A stretch of 64,000 nt of DNA from CAVVSQ01 sp963848825 (GCA_963848825.1 CAWKFA010000017.1:992001-1056000), one strand, 5' to 3'. Positions 27,890 through 37,539 are shown, counted from the first letter of the stretch. A program made the numbers and translations. The notes: a model not told the origin generated them from the sequence alone.

Positions 27890-29958
27890 ATGGCCAAAGC
27901 AAACTTCCAACAAGTTGAGAGGCTCTTTCATGAGGCGCTGGCCTTGCCGCCCACCCTTCGCGCCGCTTTCCTCAAGACGACTTGCAACGGCAACGTTGAC
28001 TTGCAGACCGCCGTTGAGGATTTGTTGAAAAACGCCCCGGGGGAGGGAAGGACGGAGCAGTTTATGGCTAGCCCCGTGGCCGTGGCCGCTTCGCAATTGC
28101 GCCGCCGAAGCTCCAACCATGCACACCGAGCGGCAGAGGGCATTTGCCGCGGCGATCGCGGCGCCAACGGCGCTTCCCGGCTATGAATTGCTGGAAGAAC
28201 TGGGCCGGGGCGGCATGGGTGTCGTTTACAAGGTTCGCGAGGTTGCTCTCGACCGCGTCGTCGCCTTGAAAATGTTACTGCCGGGAGAACTCAGCACGCC
28301 CGAAATGGTGGCGCGTTTTCGCACGGAAGTCGAAACGCTGACGCGCCTGCACCATCCCAATATCATTGAAATCTTCGACATCGGTGAATATGACCACAGG
28401 CCATACTTCACCATGGCCTACGTGCCGGGTGCCAGTCTGGATCGCCTGCTGCTCGGCAAGCCGCAGGATGTGCTGGCGTCGGCCCGCCTTATCGAAACAC
28501 TGGCGCGGGCCATGCACGCGGTGCATGAGCAAGGCATCATCCATCGAGACCTGAAGCCGGCCAACATCTTGTTGGAATTGACGCCGGAGGCCGCCGCGGA
28601 CACCAGCGCAGCTACCGAGTTCCACACGCCTGGCCGCGCCGTGGACATTGCCACGCTTCCCCTGGACAAGCTGAAGATCACGGACTTCGGTCTGGCGAAG
28701 GACCAGGCCGCCCTCGGCAGGCTTACGCGGACTGGGATGGCCATGGGCACCCCGTCTTACATGGCACCAGAGCAAGCAAGCGGGGCCAGCGCGGACGTCG
28801 GGCCGGCGACCGATGTCTATGCCCTTGGCTCCATTCTCTACGAAATGCTCACCGGCCGGCCGCCTTTTGTCGGCGATAATTTGGTCGACATCATCGCGCA
28901 GTTGCGCTCCGACGAGCCAATTTTGCCCTCCCGCCTTCGTCCCAGGCTTCCGCGTGCTCTGAGCACGATCTGCCTTAAATGTCTGGAAAAGTCACCAGGC
29001 CGGCGCTATGCCTCGGCTTTGGAATTGGCCGACGACCTGGCACGCTTTCAGGCTGTGGCGCCGATCAAGGCCCAGCCGGTTGGCTGGTTGGGCCGCGCGT
29101 GGCGCTGGTGCCGACGGCGGCCGCTGGTGGCTGGGCTAGCGCCTTTCAGCGCGCTTCTGGTCATCACCCTGGCGGTCACGGTCCTCATTTACGATCACCG
29201 TTTGCGCGAGGCGCTGGCGCGTGCCGAAACGCACATGGACACCCAGCGCCGCGAGATTATTCAGCTCAATGTCAACATTGGCACGAGCGCCACCGAGGTC
29301 GGCGACAACCTTACCGCGCTCGCCCGCTTCACGGACGCCTTGCGCCTTGCCGAAGGCCTGTCCGACGAGGAATGGAAACAGCGCCTGCGTATTGCCGCGG
29401 TGTTAAGGCAGCAGCCGGAGCCCGTCAACGGCCACGAGCGCCTGCCTGCCGAGGAAATTACCGCGGTTGCCTGGAACGGGCAGCTCGTGCTTGCCAACGG
29501 CGCCATCGTCAAGGTTGCTCGGGCCCTCACCGCGGCCAATCTCGGCCTGGCCGGGCAAGACGATAAAATGGTAACCAATGCCGTCTTCAGTCCGGATGGC
29601 AGGCGGGTGGTGACGCGGACTCCCGATGGCTGCGTCCGCGTCTGGGACACCAGGACCGGCGAAGCTGCTACGCCCCGGCTCGCTTGCGGCAGCACGATCC
29701 ATTACGCTGCCTTCAGCCTGGACGGCTCACGTCTCGTCACGCTTTGTGCCGACCGGGCCAGGGTCTGGGACCCGGTCACCGGCGAGCCACTGACTCCGCC
29801 CATGCCTTACCGGATTGCCAGCCAGCGCCTTTTTCAGCCGCGATGGCCACAAGCTCGTGATCTTGCATGACACCGGTGCCATAAGCATCTGGGACTTAAC
29901 GCCGGACAATCGCCCGGTGGATGACCTCGTCAGGGCCATCGATCATCTCCGTTATTAA
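27890..29958 (+). CDS. transmembrane Ser/Thr protein kinase with WD40-like sensor domain (two frame breaks)
   Basis: A Hanks-type kinase of about 690 residues. The N-terminal 70 residues (FQQVERLFHEALALPP) match the usual helical leader of planctomycete kinases but sit in another frame, joined near 28100. The kinase domain has the P-loop GRGGMGVVYKV, VALKML, HRDLKPANILL, ITDFGLAKD and GTPSYMAPEQ, so it should be active. A single membrane span follows (ALLVITLAVTVLIYDH). The outer part contains WD40-like blocks (VFSPDGRRVVTRTPDGCVRVWD). A second break near 29826 separates FFSRDGHKLVILHDTG and the true stop at 29956-29958. The gene is paired with the preceding ECF sigma factor. Confidence 0.88.
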
Positions 29959-29995
29959 CCGTCATCAGCGCCCGCTAGCTTACAAAGGAGACCAC

Positions 29996-30493
29996 ATCAT
30001 CGATAGCGCGAGCGCCGGCTCGATTTACGGGACCGCCTGGTTGGCGCTCGGCTGCTGGGCGGCAACCCAATGGCTGCCTCCTGGCCGCTGGAGCAGAATA
30101 ACCTGGACCGCGGGTTGCCTGGCGAACCTGGGCCATGTCCTGTTGGCAATGCAGATTATGTATGGTTGGGACCAAGGCCTTGCCTATGCCGGCGTGGCGG
30201 AGCAGACTTTTCTACAGACAGGCTTCGATTCGGGCGTTGGGCTGTACATCAACTACGCCTTTGCCGCGCTTTGGCTGGTGGACACGGTGGCCTGGTGGCT
30301 CTGGCCACGCTCTTATGAGAATCGTCCACGCTGGCTCGATGGGGTGCTGCAGTTCGTCTTCCTCTTTATGTTTTTTAACGCGACGGTCGTCTTCGGAAAA
30401 ACCATGATCCGTTATGCCGGAGCAATCATCTGCCCCGTGGCGGTGATTGGCTGGTGTCAGAACAGGCTGGCGAAGGACCGTCTCAAGATGTGA
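29996..30493 (+). CDS. conserved membrane protein, four to five spans
   Basis: A protein of about 165 residues directly after the kinase gene. Hydrophobic segments include TAWLALGCWAATQWL, LANLGHVLLAMQIMY, LYINYAFAALWLVDTVAWW and LQFVFLFMFFNATVVFG. Conserved-looking polar residues (His in LGHVLL, Asp in VDTVAWW) lie in the membrane parts. A strong AAGGAG (29985-29990) is followed only by ATC codons (29996, 29999), with no ATG/GTG/TTG at the right distance. The annotated start is therefore provisional; an ATG at 29921 inside the kinase gene is the alternative. Function is unknown. Confidence 0.6.
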   Translation: MIDSASAGSIYGTAWLALGCWAATQWLPPGRWSRITWTAGCLANLGHVLLAMQIMYGWDQGLAYAGVAEQTFLQTGFDSGVGLYINYAFAALWLVDTVAWWLWPRSYENRPRWLDGVLQFVFLFMFFNATVVFGKTMIRYAGAIICPVAVIGWCQNRLAKDRLKM

Positions 30494-30527
30494 AACGAAC
30501 TGTGCTGCGTTTGCCGCGGCACGGTCG

Positions 30528-31464
30528 TCAAATTCCCCAATCGTCATCCAGTTGTTCGCAGCCATTGGGAGTGCAGGCAGCCCACCAGGTGGCGGTGCTC
30601 GATGCTCGGCGACAGGGTGCGCACACTGCCGTCGGCCATGCCCACGAGCATGCCGCCTGGATGGGAGGTCTGAGCCAGGTCCGGGTTGCATGCCGTCGCC
30701 CAGGGCGCAGGTGTCGTCTGGAAGAAGGAATCGGGGCCAGTCACGGTGTAGGCGAACATGGCCATGGTCGTGGGCCTGTAGTTGCCGCCTGCCCAGAAGC
30801 TGCCACCTTCGCCACAGCCATAGTAACGTTCGGCAAAGAGGATCGTATTGGACATCCCATCCGTTATCGATGCCGGCAGCGACGCGGCGCCTTGCCAGCC
30901 GTCCACGGCATGCATGGAAAAGATCTGATAGTTGGCGGCATAGCTGCCCACGGCCCAGTTCAGGCTCGGGTCGGAGGAATCGGAGGGGCAGGCAAAGGAA
31001 GGGATGAAGGCGTTGCGGAATTTGTCGTAGTTGTCCCCCCACGTGGGAGGATTCTTGGGCCCGGGCGTATAGTTTTTCGACCAGGCAATCGCGCCCGTAT
31101 AGAGATTGTTTTGCTCCAAAAAGGGCAAGAGATGCGCGAGCGCCGAACTGCCATAGATGGTGTCCCCCGTCCACTGATCATCGGGACCAACGGGATTTGC
31201 CGACGGCGGCTCGTAATGGCGCCACTCACCCACGAGCTCGCCGAAAGTACCGAACATCGGCGGTAATTTATGAAAAGTGTCATTGCAGAAATGAGTCGCC
31301 AGTACCACCTGCCGCAAGTTATTGCCGCAGGTGCCACGATTGCCCGCCTCACGCACCTTTTGCACTGCCGGCACGAGCAGCCCGACCAGCAAGGCAATAA
31401 TGGCAATGACGACCAAAAGCTCAATCAGCGTGAAAGCACGGCGCGGCAACCGTCGCGAGAACAT
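30528..31464 (-). CDS. DUF1559 protein with prepilin-type N-terminus (frame break near 30598)
   Basis: A pseudopilin-like exported protein of about 311 residues. The N-terminus RRAFTLIELLVVIAIIALL is a type IV prepilin cleavage/methylation motif, with cleavage expected before Phe. The body has AVQKVREAGNRGTCGNNLRQ, LLPFLEQNNLY, the SITDGMSNTILFAER block and HPGGMLVGMADGSVR, all DUF1559 landmarks. In the first frame the end reads EHRHLVGCLHSQWLRTTG. The adjacent frame reads TATWWAACTPNGCEQLDDDW, which is the usual DUF1559 ending. Dropping one base near 30598 gives a stop at 30528. These proteins occur in dozens of copies per planctomycete genome; their role is unsettled. Confidence 0.9.
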
Positions 31465-31679
31465 AATGGAAGACCTCTCGGTCCGAACGCTCGGAGACTC
31501 GCTATTCGATTCCGCGCTGGAGAGTCAAATGGCAACGGGATTGCCTGGCGCTGTACCTACCACCCTACCATTTTTTTGGGCGACATGAAAGTGGCTGGTG
31601 CTACCCAAAAGCAAACTTGCCCCACATACCGACTCCTGCTGGCCCGCCCGGCAATGAGAAATAGGGCCAGGTTTTCCGT

Positions 31680-31877
31680 CTTCTGTTTGCGCGACCTGCC
31701 GGGACGGCCCAAGGAGGACTCCGGTCCCGAAGCCGTGGCTGTTTGCCGCTGCCACGCTTCTACGCCTAAGGGCACGCCACGGGGCACCGAACCATGTAAG
31801 GCAGCAAGTTCCGCGTTGGTCACCACCTGGTTGGCGTGACTTAGCCAGTCCCCGCCCTTGGCGTATGGCCACTCATG
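31680..31877 (-). pseudogene. C-terminal remnant of a REP-associated tyrosine transposase (RAYT)
   Basis: About 66 codons read HEWPYAKGGDWLSHANQ, then TNAELAALHGSVPRGVPLG, then GPESSLGRPGRSRKQK. This matches the C-terminal pattern of RAYT (TnpA-REP) proteins: W-P-x(n)-W-x-x-x-VN-x-x-x-T-x-x-EL-x-AL-x-x-SV-x-RG-x-P-x-G followed by a Gly/Arg/Pro-rich tail. There is no start codon, no catalytic Tyr and no HUH region, so it is a dead fragment. The matching N-terminal fragment lies at 33400-33516 on the same strand. Confidence 0.72.
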
Positions 31878-32057
31878 CAGCCGGTATTTGCGTTTGCTGG
31901 CAACGATGCCAAAGGTTCCACCAACGCCGATCCTCGGCGCGTATACTGCATTCCGCACCGAAACGCACGCCACCCTGCTCGCACCGTTTTTTTGTTGACA
32001 TAAACAACGCACGATAGGAACCTAGAGGTGGCTGCCATGCCACCAGAGGGCCCTGAT

Positions 32058-33137
32058 ATGAAAGTCCGCGATCTCTTTACCGTGACGACAATCGTCTTTT
32101 GCGTCTGTGCTATGCCGCGATTAGCCGCCGGGCAGGCGGACCGGGACCTGGTCAAGAAGGAAGAGCATTTATTCGAGGGCACATGGAACATCGTTACCGT
32201 AGAAAAAAACGGTTCTAAATCGCCACGAAGAAAAAGGGGCGAGGAACTCCCGACCATGGCTATTAAGGGTGGCAGCTTTGAGATCAAACTCGGTGACAAA
32301 GTTCTTCAGGCAGGGACCCTGCAATTCGACCCAAGCCAAAGACCTAAGAGCGTTACTTGGATCGGCAAAGGCAAGGAGCCAGCGCAGTTGGGAATCTACC
32401 AACTTGATGGAGACAATCTTACGTTGTGCCTTGATCCTCAGGGCGAGAAGCGGCCGATCAAGTTTGAGAGTACGCTCGAGTCGGGCCATTCTCTTATATT
32501 TCTGCAACGAGAGAGAACAGCCGGCATCGACCCGGAAGACCCTAGTATCGTTTACGAGGGAATCTTTCCATCGAACTCCGGGTTCAAAGCGTACAACGGC
32601 CAAGCCTACGATGTGGCCGCTCTACATATCGACCCCAATCGAAAAATCGTGCTTCCGGATACTGCCACCTTGTTAGAGCGGCACGATCAGGCTGATTTTT
32701 TGCTGATCTACATGGAAAAACGTGCGACCATTCATGCCCACTTTCCCTACGGCACGAGCATCGCGAAATATCGCAAGACACTGGGTTGCGCAGTCAAGTA
32801 TGAAAATGAGGAATTGCTAATTGGCACTTTCGGCGAATACGGCTTCCTGGAAGGAGCCGTGACCATGAAACTATTAGTATTCGCGCCGCCCAAGGTTGAC
32901 GTGGAACGGCGTGCCGGCCTGAACCGAGGCTACGGCGGCCGCGCAGCGCAACGAGACCCAAAGGCGATCAACCCGACACGCGAAGATCCAAAGCCGGCCC
33001 TCACGGAATCAAAGAATGGAACACCGCCGCGCTGGCTACCGCCAACCAAAGCCGATGGCTGGCACGAAATTCCCGCAATGGCAGATCTAGAAAGGCGCCT
33101 GAGCCAACCCCTTAGCAAGAAAAATGGCGCCAAATAA
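32058..33137 (+). CDS. TIGR03067-type secreted protein
   Basis: A protein of about 359 residues. MKVRDLFTVTTIVFCVCAMP from the ATG at 32058 is a signal peptide. LFEGTWNIVTVEKNGSKSP, FEIKLGDKVLQAGTLQFDP and GIYQLDGDNLTLCLDPQGE match TIGR03067, a lipocalin-like planctomycete domain. A second, unrecognised domain follows (YMEKRATIHAHFPYGTSIAK) with a Pro/Lys-rich tail. The coding sequence uses more A/T-ending codons than its neighbours, and it lies between two pieces of a dead RAYT transposase, so it may have been inserted or rearranged. Function unknown. Confidence 0.75.
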   Translation: MKVRDLFTVTTIVFCVCAMPRLAAGQADRDLVKKEEHLFEGTWNIVTVEKNGSKSPRRKRGEELPTMAIKGGSFEIKLGDKVLQAGTLQFDPSQRPKSVTWIGKGKEPAQLGIYQLDGDNLTLCLDPQGEKRPIKFESTLESGHSLIFLQRERTAGIDPEDPSIVYEGIFPSNSGFKAYNGQAYDVAALHIDPNRKIVLPDTATLLERHDQADFLLIYMEKRATIHAHFPYGTSIAKYRKTLGCAVKYENEELLIGTFGEYGFLEGAVTMKLLVFAPPKVDVERRAGLNRGYGGRAAQRDPKAINPTREDPKPALTESKNGTPPRWLPPTKADGWHEIPAMADLERRLSQPLSKKNGAK

Positions 33138-33399
33138 AACAGTGAAAGCCGGACGTTATTTTTCCAGGCGACGGCGCGCATTTTCTCTGTGTCCTTTTTC
33201 GGTGACACAATCTTCACCTCGTTCGGGTATCAGCTTTAGAAGTTAGTGTGTGAGCTAGAGGCAACGGCCAACGACGTCCATGCGTCACAGTCCACCGATG
33301 TCCGTAGACGCTAAGCTCGCCATCGTCCCGTGGCCAAACGACCGAATGCCAGTGGTTTCACTGCAAGCAAGAGGCTAGGCTCCCCCGCCTGTCGCAGCG

Positions 33400-33516
33400 T
33401 TTTTTGAATGCTACGTGATCTCCCAATTTTGCCAAGATCGCGGCCCGCCTAGCGCGGTTCAGCACGTGATAAACATAACCGCCCTTATGTCCCTTGATCG
33501 ACCGTCGAGCCTCCAT
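33400..33516 (-). pseudogene. N-terminal remnant of a REP-associated tyrosine transposase (RAYT)
   Basis: From an ATG at 33516 the frame reads MEARRSIKGHKGGYVYHVLN, then RAAILAKLGDHVAFKK. RAYT proteins start with a short basic leader, then GGYVYHVLNRG and x-x-x-IF-x-K-x-GDY-x-AFE, which fits. The similarity stops after about 39 codons; the HUH motif and catalytic Tyr are absent. Orientation agrees with the C-terminal remnant at 31680-31877. Confidence 0.7.
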
Positions 33517-33660
33517 TCGCAGTGTGGGCATCAGGGGGGAGAAAACGCCAGACAATAGCCGACAGTGTCGCCATCGCCGTTGGCGTCCGGATGTAAGCCT
33601 TGGAGCAGGGCGACCGTACCTGGACGCCTGGCCACTTCGAAGCATCGGCGTGGCATTTCC

Positions 33661-33686
33661 TATAATTCATCTAAACCTTCCAGGAG
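33661..33686 (+). promoter_or_regulatory. -10 element and ribosome-binding site of guaB
   Basis: A perfect TATAAT lies at 33661-33666, 30 bases before the guaB ATG. The upstream -35 is poor (TTCGAA at 33636-33641, spacing 19). AGGAG at 33682-33686 sits nine bases before the ATG at 33696. The 5' leader would be only about 20-25 bases. Confidence 0.45.
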
Positions 33687-33695
33687 CCCTTTCCC

Positions 33696-35174
33696 ATGCA
33701 AGATCGCATTATTTACCAGGGCATCACTTTTGATGATGTGTTGCTCGAACCCGGCTATAGCGATGTCTTGCCGCGCGAATGCGACGTGCGCACGCAGCTT
33801 ACCCGGCTCATCCGGCTTAACATGCCGATCCTGTCGTCGCCGATGGATACGGTCACCGAGAGCGAGTTGGCGATAGCGCCTGCGCAGGAAGGGGGCATGG
33901 GCATCATTCACAAGAACATGCCGGGGCCATTGCAGGCGCGGGAAGTCGACAAGGTCAAGCGTAGCGAAAACGGCATTATCACCGATCCAATCACGTTGCC
34001 GCCCGATGAGACGGTCGGCACGGCCCGTCACATCATGGAGGAGCAGCACATTGGGGGGGTGCCGATCACGGTCAATGGCACGCTTCGCGGCATCATCACA
34101 CGACGCGATCTGCGGTTCATGCAGGACAATAATCAGCGTCTTTCGGAGGTCATGACGAAGGAAAACCTGGTCACCGCCCCGGAAAATACAACGCTTGAAG
34201 CGGCTGAAAGGATTTTGACGGAAAATAAAGTCGAGAAATTATTGCTCGTTGACGAAAACTATAAACTAAGGGGCCTGATCACCATTCGGGACATCGACAA
34301 GCTCACCAACTTTCCCTCCGCTTGCAAGGACAAAAGGGGGCGCTTGCGGGTGGGGGCGGCGATTGGGGTAAATGACTACGAGCGGGCGGAAGCCCTCATC
34401 AAGGCAGGCGTCGACGTCCTCGTGGTGGATTCGGCCCACGGACATTCGACCAACGTTATCGAGACGGTCCGGCAGATCAAGAAGCGTTTCACCATCGAGG
34501 TCATTGCTGGCAATATCGCCACGCAGGAAGGTGCCCGCGATCTGGTAAACGCGGGCGCCGACGCACTCAAGGTGGGCATTGGCCCCGGCTCGATCTGCAC
34601 CACGCGCATTATTTCGGGCGTGGGCGTGCCGCAGGTGACCGCCATCGCCAGCGCGGTACAGGGGGCCCTGGGAAGCGGCGTGCCGATCATTGCGGATGGC
34701 GGCATTCGCTACTCGGGAGATATCACCAAGGCCATCGCGGCCGGCGCCCACACGGTGATGATCGGCGGCCTGTTCGCGGGGTTGGCGGAAAGTCCCGGAC
34801 AAACGATCATTTACAAGGGAAGAAGCTTCAAAGTCTATCGCGGCATGGGCTCGCTTGGCGCGATGATGCAGGGCTCGAGCGACCGCTATCGCCAGGGCGA
34901 GACGCCAGGCGGCAAAATGGTCCCCGAGGGGGTCGAAGGCCGGGTGCCCTACAAGGGGCCCATGGCACCGTTCGTGTATCAGCTCGTCGGCGGTTTACGT
35001 GCCGGCATGGGTTATTGCGGTACCAGGAACATCGAGGAGTTACGGACGAAGTCCCGGTTCATCAAGGTGACCGGAGCGTCGGTCCAGGAGAGTCATCCCC
35101 ATGACATCGCTATTACGCATGAAGCGCCCAATTACTCGTCACGCGAAGATTACTTGCAAGCGGATGGCGGCTAG
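33696..35174 (+). CDS. guaB: IMP dehydrogenase
   Basis: GuaB oxidises IMP to XMP with NAD+, the committed step to GTP. The 492-residue protein is full length and intact. TFDDVLLEPGYSDVLP opens the barrel. Two CBS domains occupy about residues 95-205 (HIMEEQHIGGVPITVNG, EAAERILTENKVEKLLLVD). The NAD-binding VDSAHGHS, the catalytic loop GPGSICTTRIISGVG with Cys301, and the flap GSLGAMMQGSSDRY are all present. The gene has its own -10 and ribosome-binding site, and its last 11 bases overlap the next gene. Confidence 0.97.
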   Translation: MQDRIIYQGITFDDVLLEPGYSDVLPRECDVRTQLTRLIRLNMPILSSPMDTVTESELAIAPAQEGGMGIIHKNMPGPLQAREVDKVKRSENGIITDPITLPPDETVGTARHIMEEQHIGGVPITVNGTLRGIITRRDLRFMQDNNQRLSEVMTKENLVTAPENTTLEAAERILTENKVEKLLLVDENYKLRGLITIRDIDKLTNFPSACKDKRGRLRVGAAIGVNDYERAEALIKAGVDVLVVDSAHGHSTNVIETVRQIKKRFTIEVIAGNIATQEGARDLVNAGADALKVGIGPGSICTTRIISGVGVPQVTAIASAVQGALGSGVPIIADGGIRYSGDITKAIAAGAHTVMIGGLFAGLAESPGQTIIYKGRSFKVYRGMGSLGAMMQGSSDRYRQGETPGGKMVPEGVEGRVPYKGPMAPFVYQLVGGLRAGMGYCGTRNIEELRTKSRFIKVTGASVQESHPHDIAITHEAPNYSSREDYLQADGG

Positions 35175-35940
35175 CGTGCTCGCCTGCTGCCTGGCTCTGG
35201 GCAGCCACACGAGCCAGGCGCAGGAAATGCCCCCGCCTCCACCACCCTTACCTGTCTTCGATGCCGCTCCCGTCCCTATCTTGCCGCCTGTCGATGCGCT
35301 TGCTCCTGTGCCGCGTTTCGCGGAGGCTACGTTCGATCCTTTACCGGAAGCCAAGACGGCAGTTTTTTCCGGGAGTGCCGCGAGTCAACGAGAAATTCAA
35401 CAAACCGCCCAAATCGCTACCCGCGCCAGGGCCCGGGCTGATGAACCTTATGATTTCAGCGTGGCCACGGAACTTCCCGGCCCGGACCAAATCTTCCGGC
35501 GCGTGTCCGAGGCGGAATTCTTTGAAGGGATTCGGCAAGGCTACAAGGGCTTTGCCGGGGGCGGACGCATCATCTTCCCGGAGGAAGTCGCCCTGACGAC
35601 TGAACCGTACAAGAAGCGACAGTTCCCCTACGTTGTCAAGGGCGTCGAGCCGAACTATGTCCTCCACGGCCGGCTGTATTTCGAGCAGCCGAATTTCGAG
35701 CGGCAAGGTTGGGACCTGGGTGTTTTGTCCCCTTTCATCAATATGGGCGTCTACTATTACGATCTCGCCACGCTGCCCTATCATTACATGACACGGCCTT
35801 TCGAGCGCTATGACACCAGCGCGGGCAAATGTCTGCCTGGCGATTCGACGCCGCTGTTGCTTTATCCTGAAGAGCTCAGCGTGACGGGCCTGGTCGGCGA
35901 AGCCGCCGTGGTTACCGGCCTGTTCTACCTGTTCCCCTAA
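35164..35940 (+). CDS. conserved exported protein, Pro-rich N-terminus
   Basis: A protein of about 258 residues from the ATG at 35164 (MAASVLACCLALGSHTSQAQ), a signal peptide. This start overlaps the guaB stop by 11 bases, so translational coupling is likely. A longer form from the ATG at 35119 would add a basic n-region and cannot be excluded. Residues after the signal are Pro/Val-rich (PPPPPPLPVFDAAPVPILPP). The C-terminal half is well ordered (YVVKGVEPNYVLHGRLYFEQ, then VYYYDLATLPYHYMTRPFER). I do not recognise the family. It looks like an envelope protein of planctomycete type. Confidence 0.65.
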   Translation: MAASVLACCLALGSHTSQAQEMPPPPPPLPVFDAAPVPILPPVDALAPVPRFAEATFDPLPEAKTAVFSGSAASQREIQQTAQIATRARARADEPYDFSVATELPGPDQIFRRVSEAEFFEGIRQGYKGFAGGGRIIFPEEVALTTEPYKKRQFPYVVKGVEPNYVLHGRLYFEQPNFERQGWDLGVLSPFINMGVYYYDLATLPYHYMTRPFERYDTSAGKCLPGDSTPLLLYPEELSVTGLVGEAAVVTGLFYLFP

Positions 35941-35958
35941 CCATGCAGCGGAAAGAGG

Positions 35959-36924
35959 ATGACAATCCAACGCCGGCCTGAACTGGTTTCCTCTGGGGGC
36001 GCTGATTTGCCGCGTCGCCCGCGTGCTCCGACACGCGGGCCTTCGCGCGTTTGGTGGCTGGTATTGCTGAGCGTGTTGTTCTGGCCGGCAGGCGCGTCGG
36101 CCCAGGTAAAACTTGCCTGGCAATTCACCGAGGGTGAGACTTTTTATGTCGAACGCGTGACCACGCAAAAACAGTCCGCCGAGGTCAACAACAAGGCCTT
36201 CAAGGACCAGGGGACCAAGACTTGGGTACTGGCCGTCACTGTCAAGCAAAAGACGCCGGCGGGCAATGTGCTGGACCTCAGGACCGAGTCGGTCATCGTG
36301 ACGGGGCCAGGGCCTTTACCGATGGGGGCAGAGGTCCCGGGGCTCGATGATAAGCTGACCACGCGGATGAAAGGTTGCCTCTTCACCGCCACCGTCACGC
36401 CGCGCGGCAAGGTCACCAAGTTTGAAGGCTACGCCGCCTTTATCCGAAAGTTGTCGGAAAAGAAGGAAGAGATGGAAAAGGTGTTAAAGGCCATCGTTCC
36501 CGAGGAGATGCTTCGCGAGGACATAGAAGAGGTCTTTAATTTCTTGCCCGAAAAGGCGGTCCGCAAGGGGGAAAAGTGGAAACGCCAGTCCAGCGAACCT
36601 CTGGCCCCATTCGGTTCCTTGCAATCGGCGTTTGAATTTATGCTCGACGAGGACAAGGGCCGGGAAGGGAATATCGCCTACACGGTGAAAATGACGTATA
36701 AGCTGCCTCAAGAAGGGGGCGACCTGTTTCAGGTCGTGAAGGGCAGTTTGAAGGAGGCCGAAGGCAGTGGCGATATCGTTTTTGACACCCAGCGCGGTAA
36801 ACTGGTGAGCAACAATCGAACGGTGCGGGTTCGCGGCGAAGTGCTGGTTGAATCGATGGGCAAGCGGGCAAACTTCGAGTTTAGCAGCGAAAATTCCACC
36901 CGGATTCGTGTCTTTCAGAAGTAG
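35959..36924 (+). CDS. DUF6263-like exported protein
   Basis: A protein of 321 residues with an N-terminal basic stretch and a hydrophobic segment (WWLVLLSVLFWPAGASA). The mature part begins VKLAWQFTEGETFYVERVTT and continues through WVLAVTVKQKTPAGNVLDLR. This two-layer beta pattern resembles DUF6263. A charged helical section lies in the middle (IRKLSEKKEEMEKVLKAIVP). It follows the preceding gene by 18 bases on the same strand, so the two may be cotranscribed. The start at 35959 gives a long n-region; a later start is possible but no better ribosome-binding site was seen. Function is unknown. Confidence 0.6.
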   Translation: MTIQRRPELVSSGGADLPRRPRAPTRGPSRVWWLVLLSVLFWPAGASAQVKLAWQFTEGETFYVERVTTQKQSAEVNNKAFKDQGTKTWVLAVTVKQKTPAGNVLDLRTESVIVTGPGPLPMGAEVPGLDDKLTTRMKGCLFTATVTPRGKVTKFEGYAAFIRKLSEKKEEMEKVLKAIVPEEMLREDIEEVFNFLPEKAVRKGEKWKRQSSEPLAPFGSLQSAFEFMLDEDKGREGNIAYTVKMTYKLPQEGGDLFQVVKGSLKEAEGSGDIVFDTQRGKLVSNNRTVRVRGEVLVESMGKRANFEFSSENSTRIRVFQK

Positions 36925-37140
36925 TTTTCAGGATGGTTTCGAACTGTAAAGGGTTTGCCGGCCCCGCTTTGCCTCATTTACCAGGCTTCCGGCTTGAACT
37001 ATTCATTTTGCCAGGGTATCATAAGGGCGACGTTGATGAAGCAAGAATGTTCAGGCCTTCCCAATAAAGGTGAGGATGGAGACGTCACAAGGGGGGATGT
37101 CGGCCGCGAGGGAACGTTGGCTGTGAGGAGGTATCTCACC

Positions 37141-37539
37141 ATGGAAACGTATAGCGTATATGTGGATTGCCGCAGGGAAGTAGAAGTATACAAGTGGATT
37201 GAGAGTGAGAGGGCCGGCTACGACCTTGGCGAGATAGCAGTACGCCGCTGGGTGCAGCAGCATTGGAATGGCTACTTGCGAGCCCGCTGGCTGGAGCACC
37301 TGCAGGGAAAGCGATTTTGGGTCGAACTGGACCGCGGTGACTTTGGGCTCTTCCAGCATCGCTTCCAGGACTGTCAACTTCTTCTGGACCGCATTGTCGA
37401 TCGCCTCAAAACCGGCCTGGAAAACCTCGACGTGATTCTTTGGGCCCTCGACTGGAACCTTCCCATTCAACAAGTCCTCGACATCCTGCAAGCACTCGAC
37501 ATCAACAGCCGTCGCTTGGTTCACAAGTTCGACCGCTAA
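37141..37539 (+). CDS. small conserved hypothetical protein, 132 aa
   Basis: The ATG at 37141 has a strong GAGGAGGT ribosome-binding site nine bases upstream, which decides the start over the upstream one at 36955. The protein opens METYSVYVDCRREVEVYKWI and is soluble and mostly helical. It is rich in Trp and Arg (WVQQHWNGYLRARWLEHLQG) and ends in a run of short helices (LPIQQVLDILQALDINSRR). No catalytic motif or family was recognised. It lies between the DUF6263 gene and the SAM riboswitch and is not obviously part of either unit. Confidence 0.65.
   Translation: METYSVYVDCRREVEVYKWIESERAGYDLGEIAVRRWVQQHWNGYLRARWLEHLQGKRFWVELDRGDFGLFQHRFQDCQLLLDRIVDRLKTGLENLDVILWALDWNLPIQQVLDILQALDINSRRLVHKFDR

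Noticed and set aside
30454..31266. 270-codon plus-strand frame over the DUF1559 gene
   Set aside because: Antisense shadow; the minus strand carries the prepilin motif and DUF1559 blocks.
31995..32017. Promoter for the TIGR03067 gene based on TTGACA at 31995-32000
   Set aside because: No acceptable -10 hexamer lies 15-19 bases downstream.
33138..33399. Possible small RNA or extra gene between the TIGR03067 gene and the RAYT fragment
   Set aside because: Only short frames without similarity and one weak GTGTC/GACAC stem were seen.
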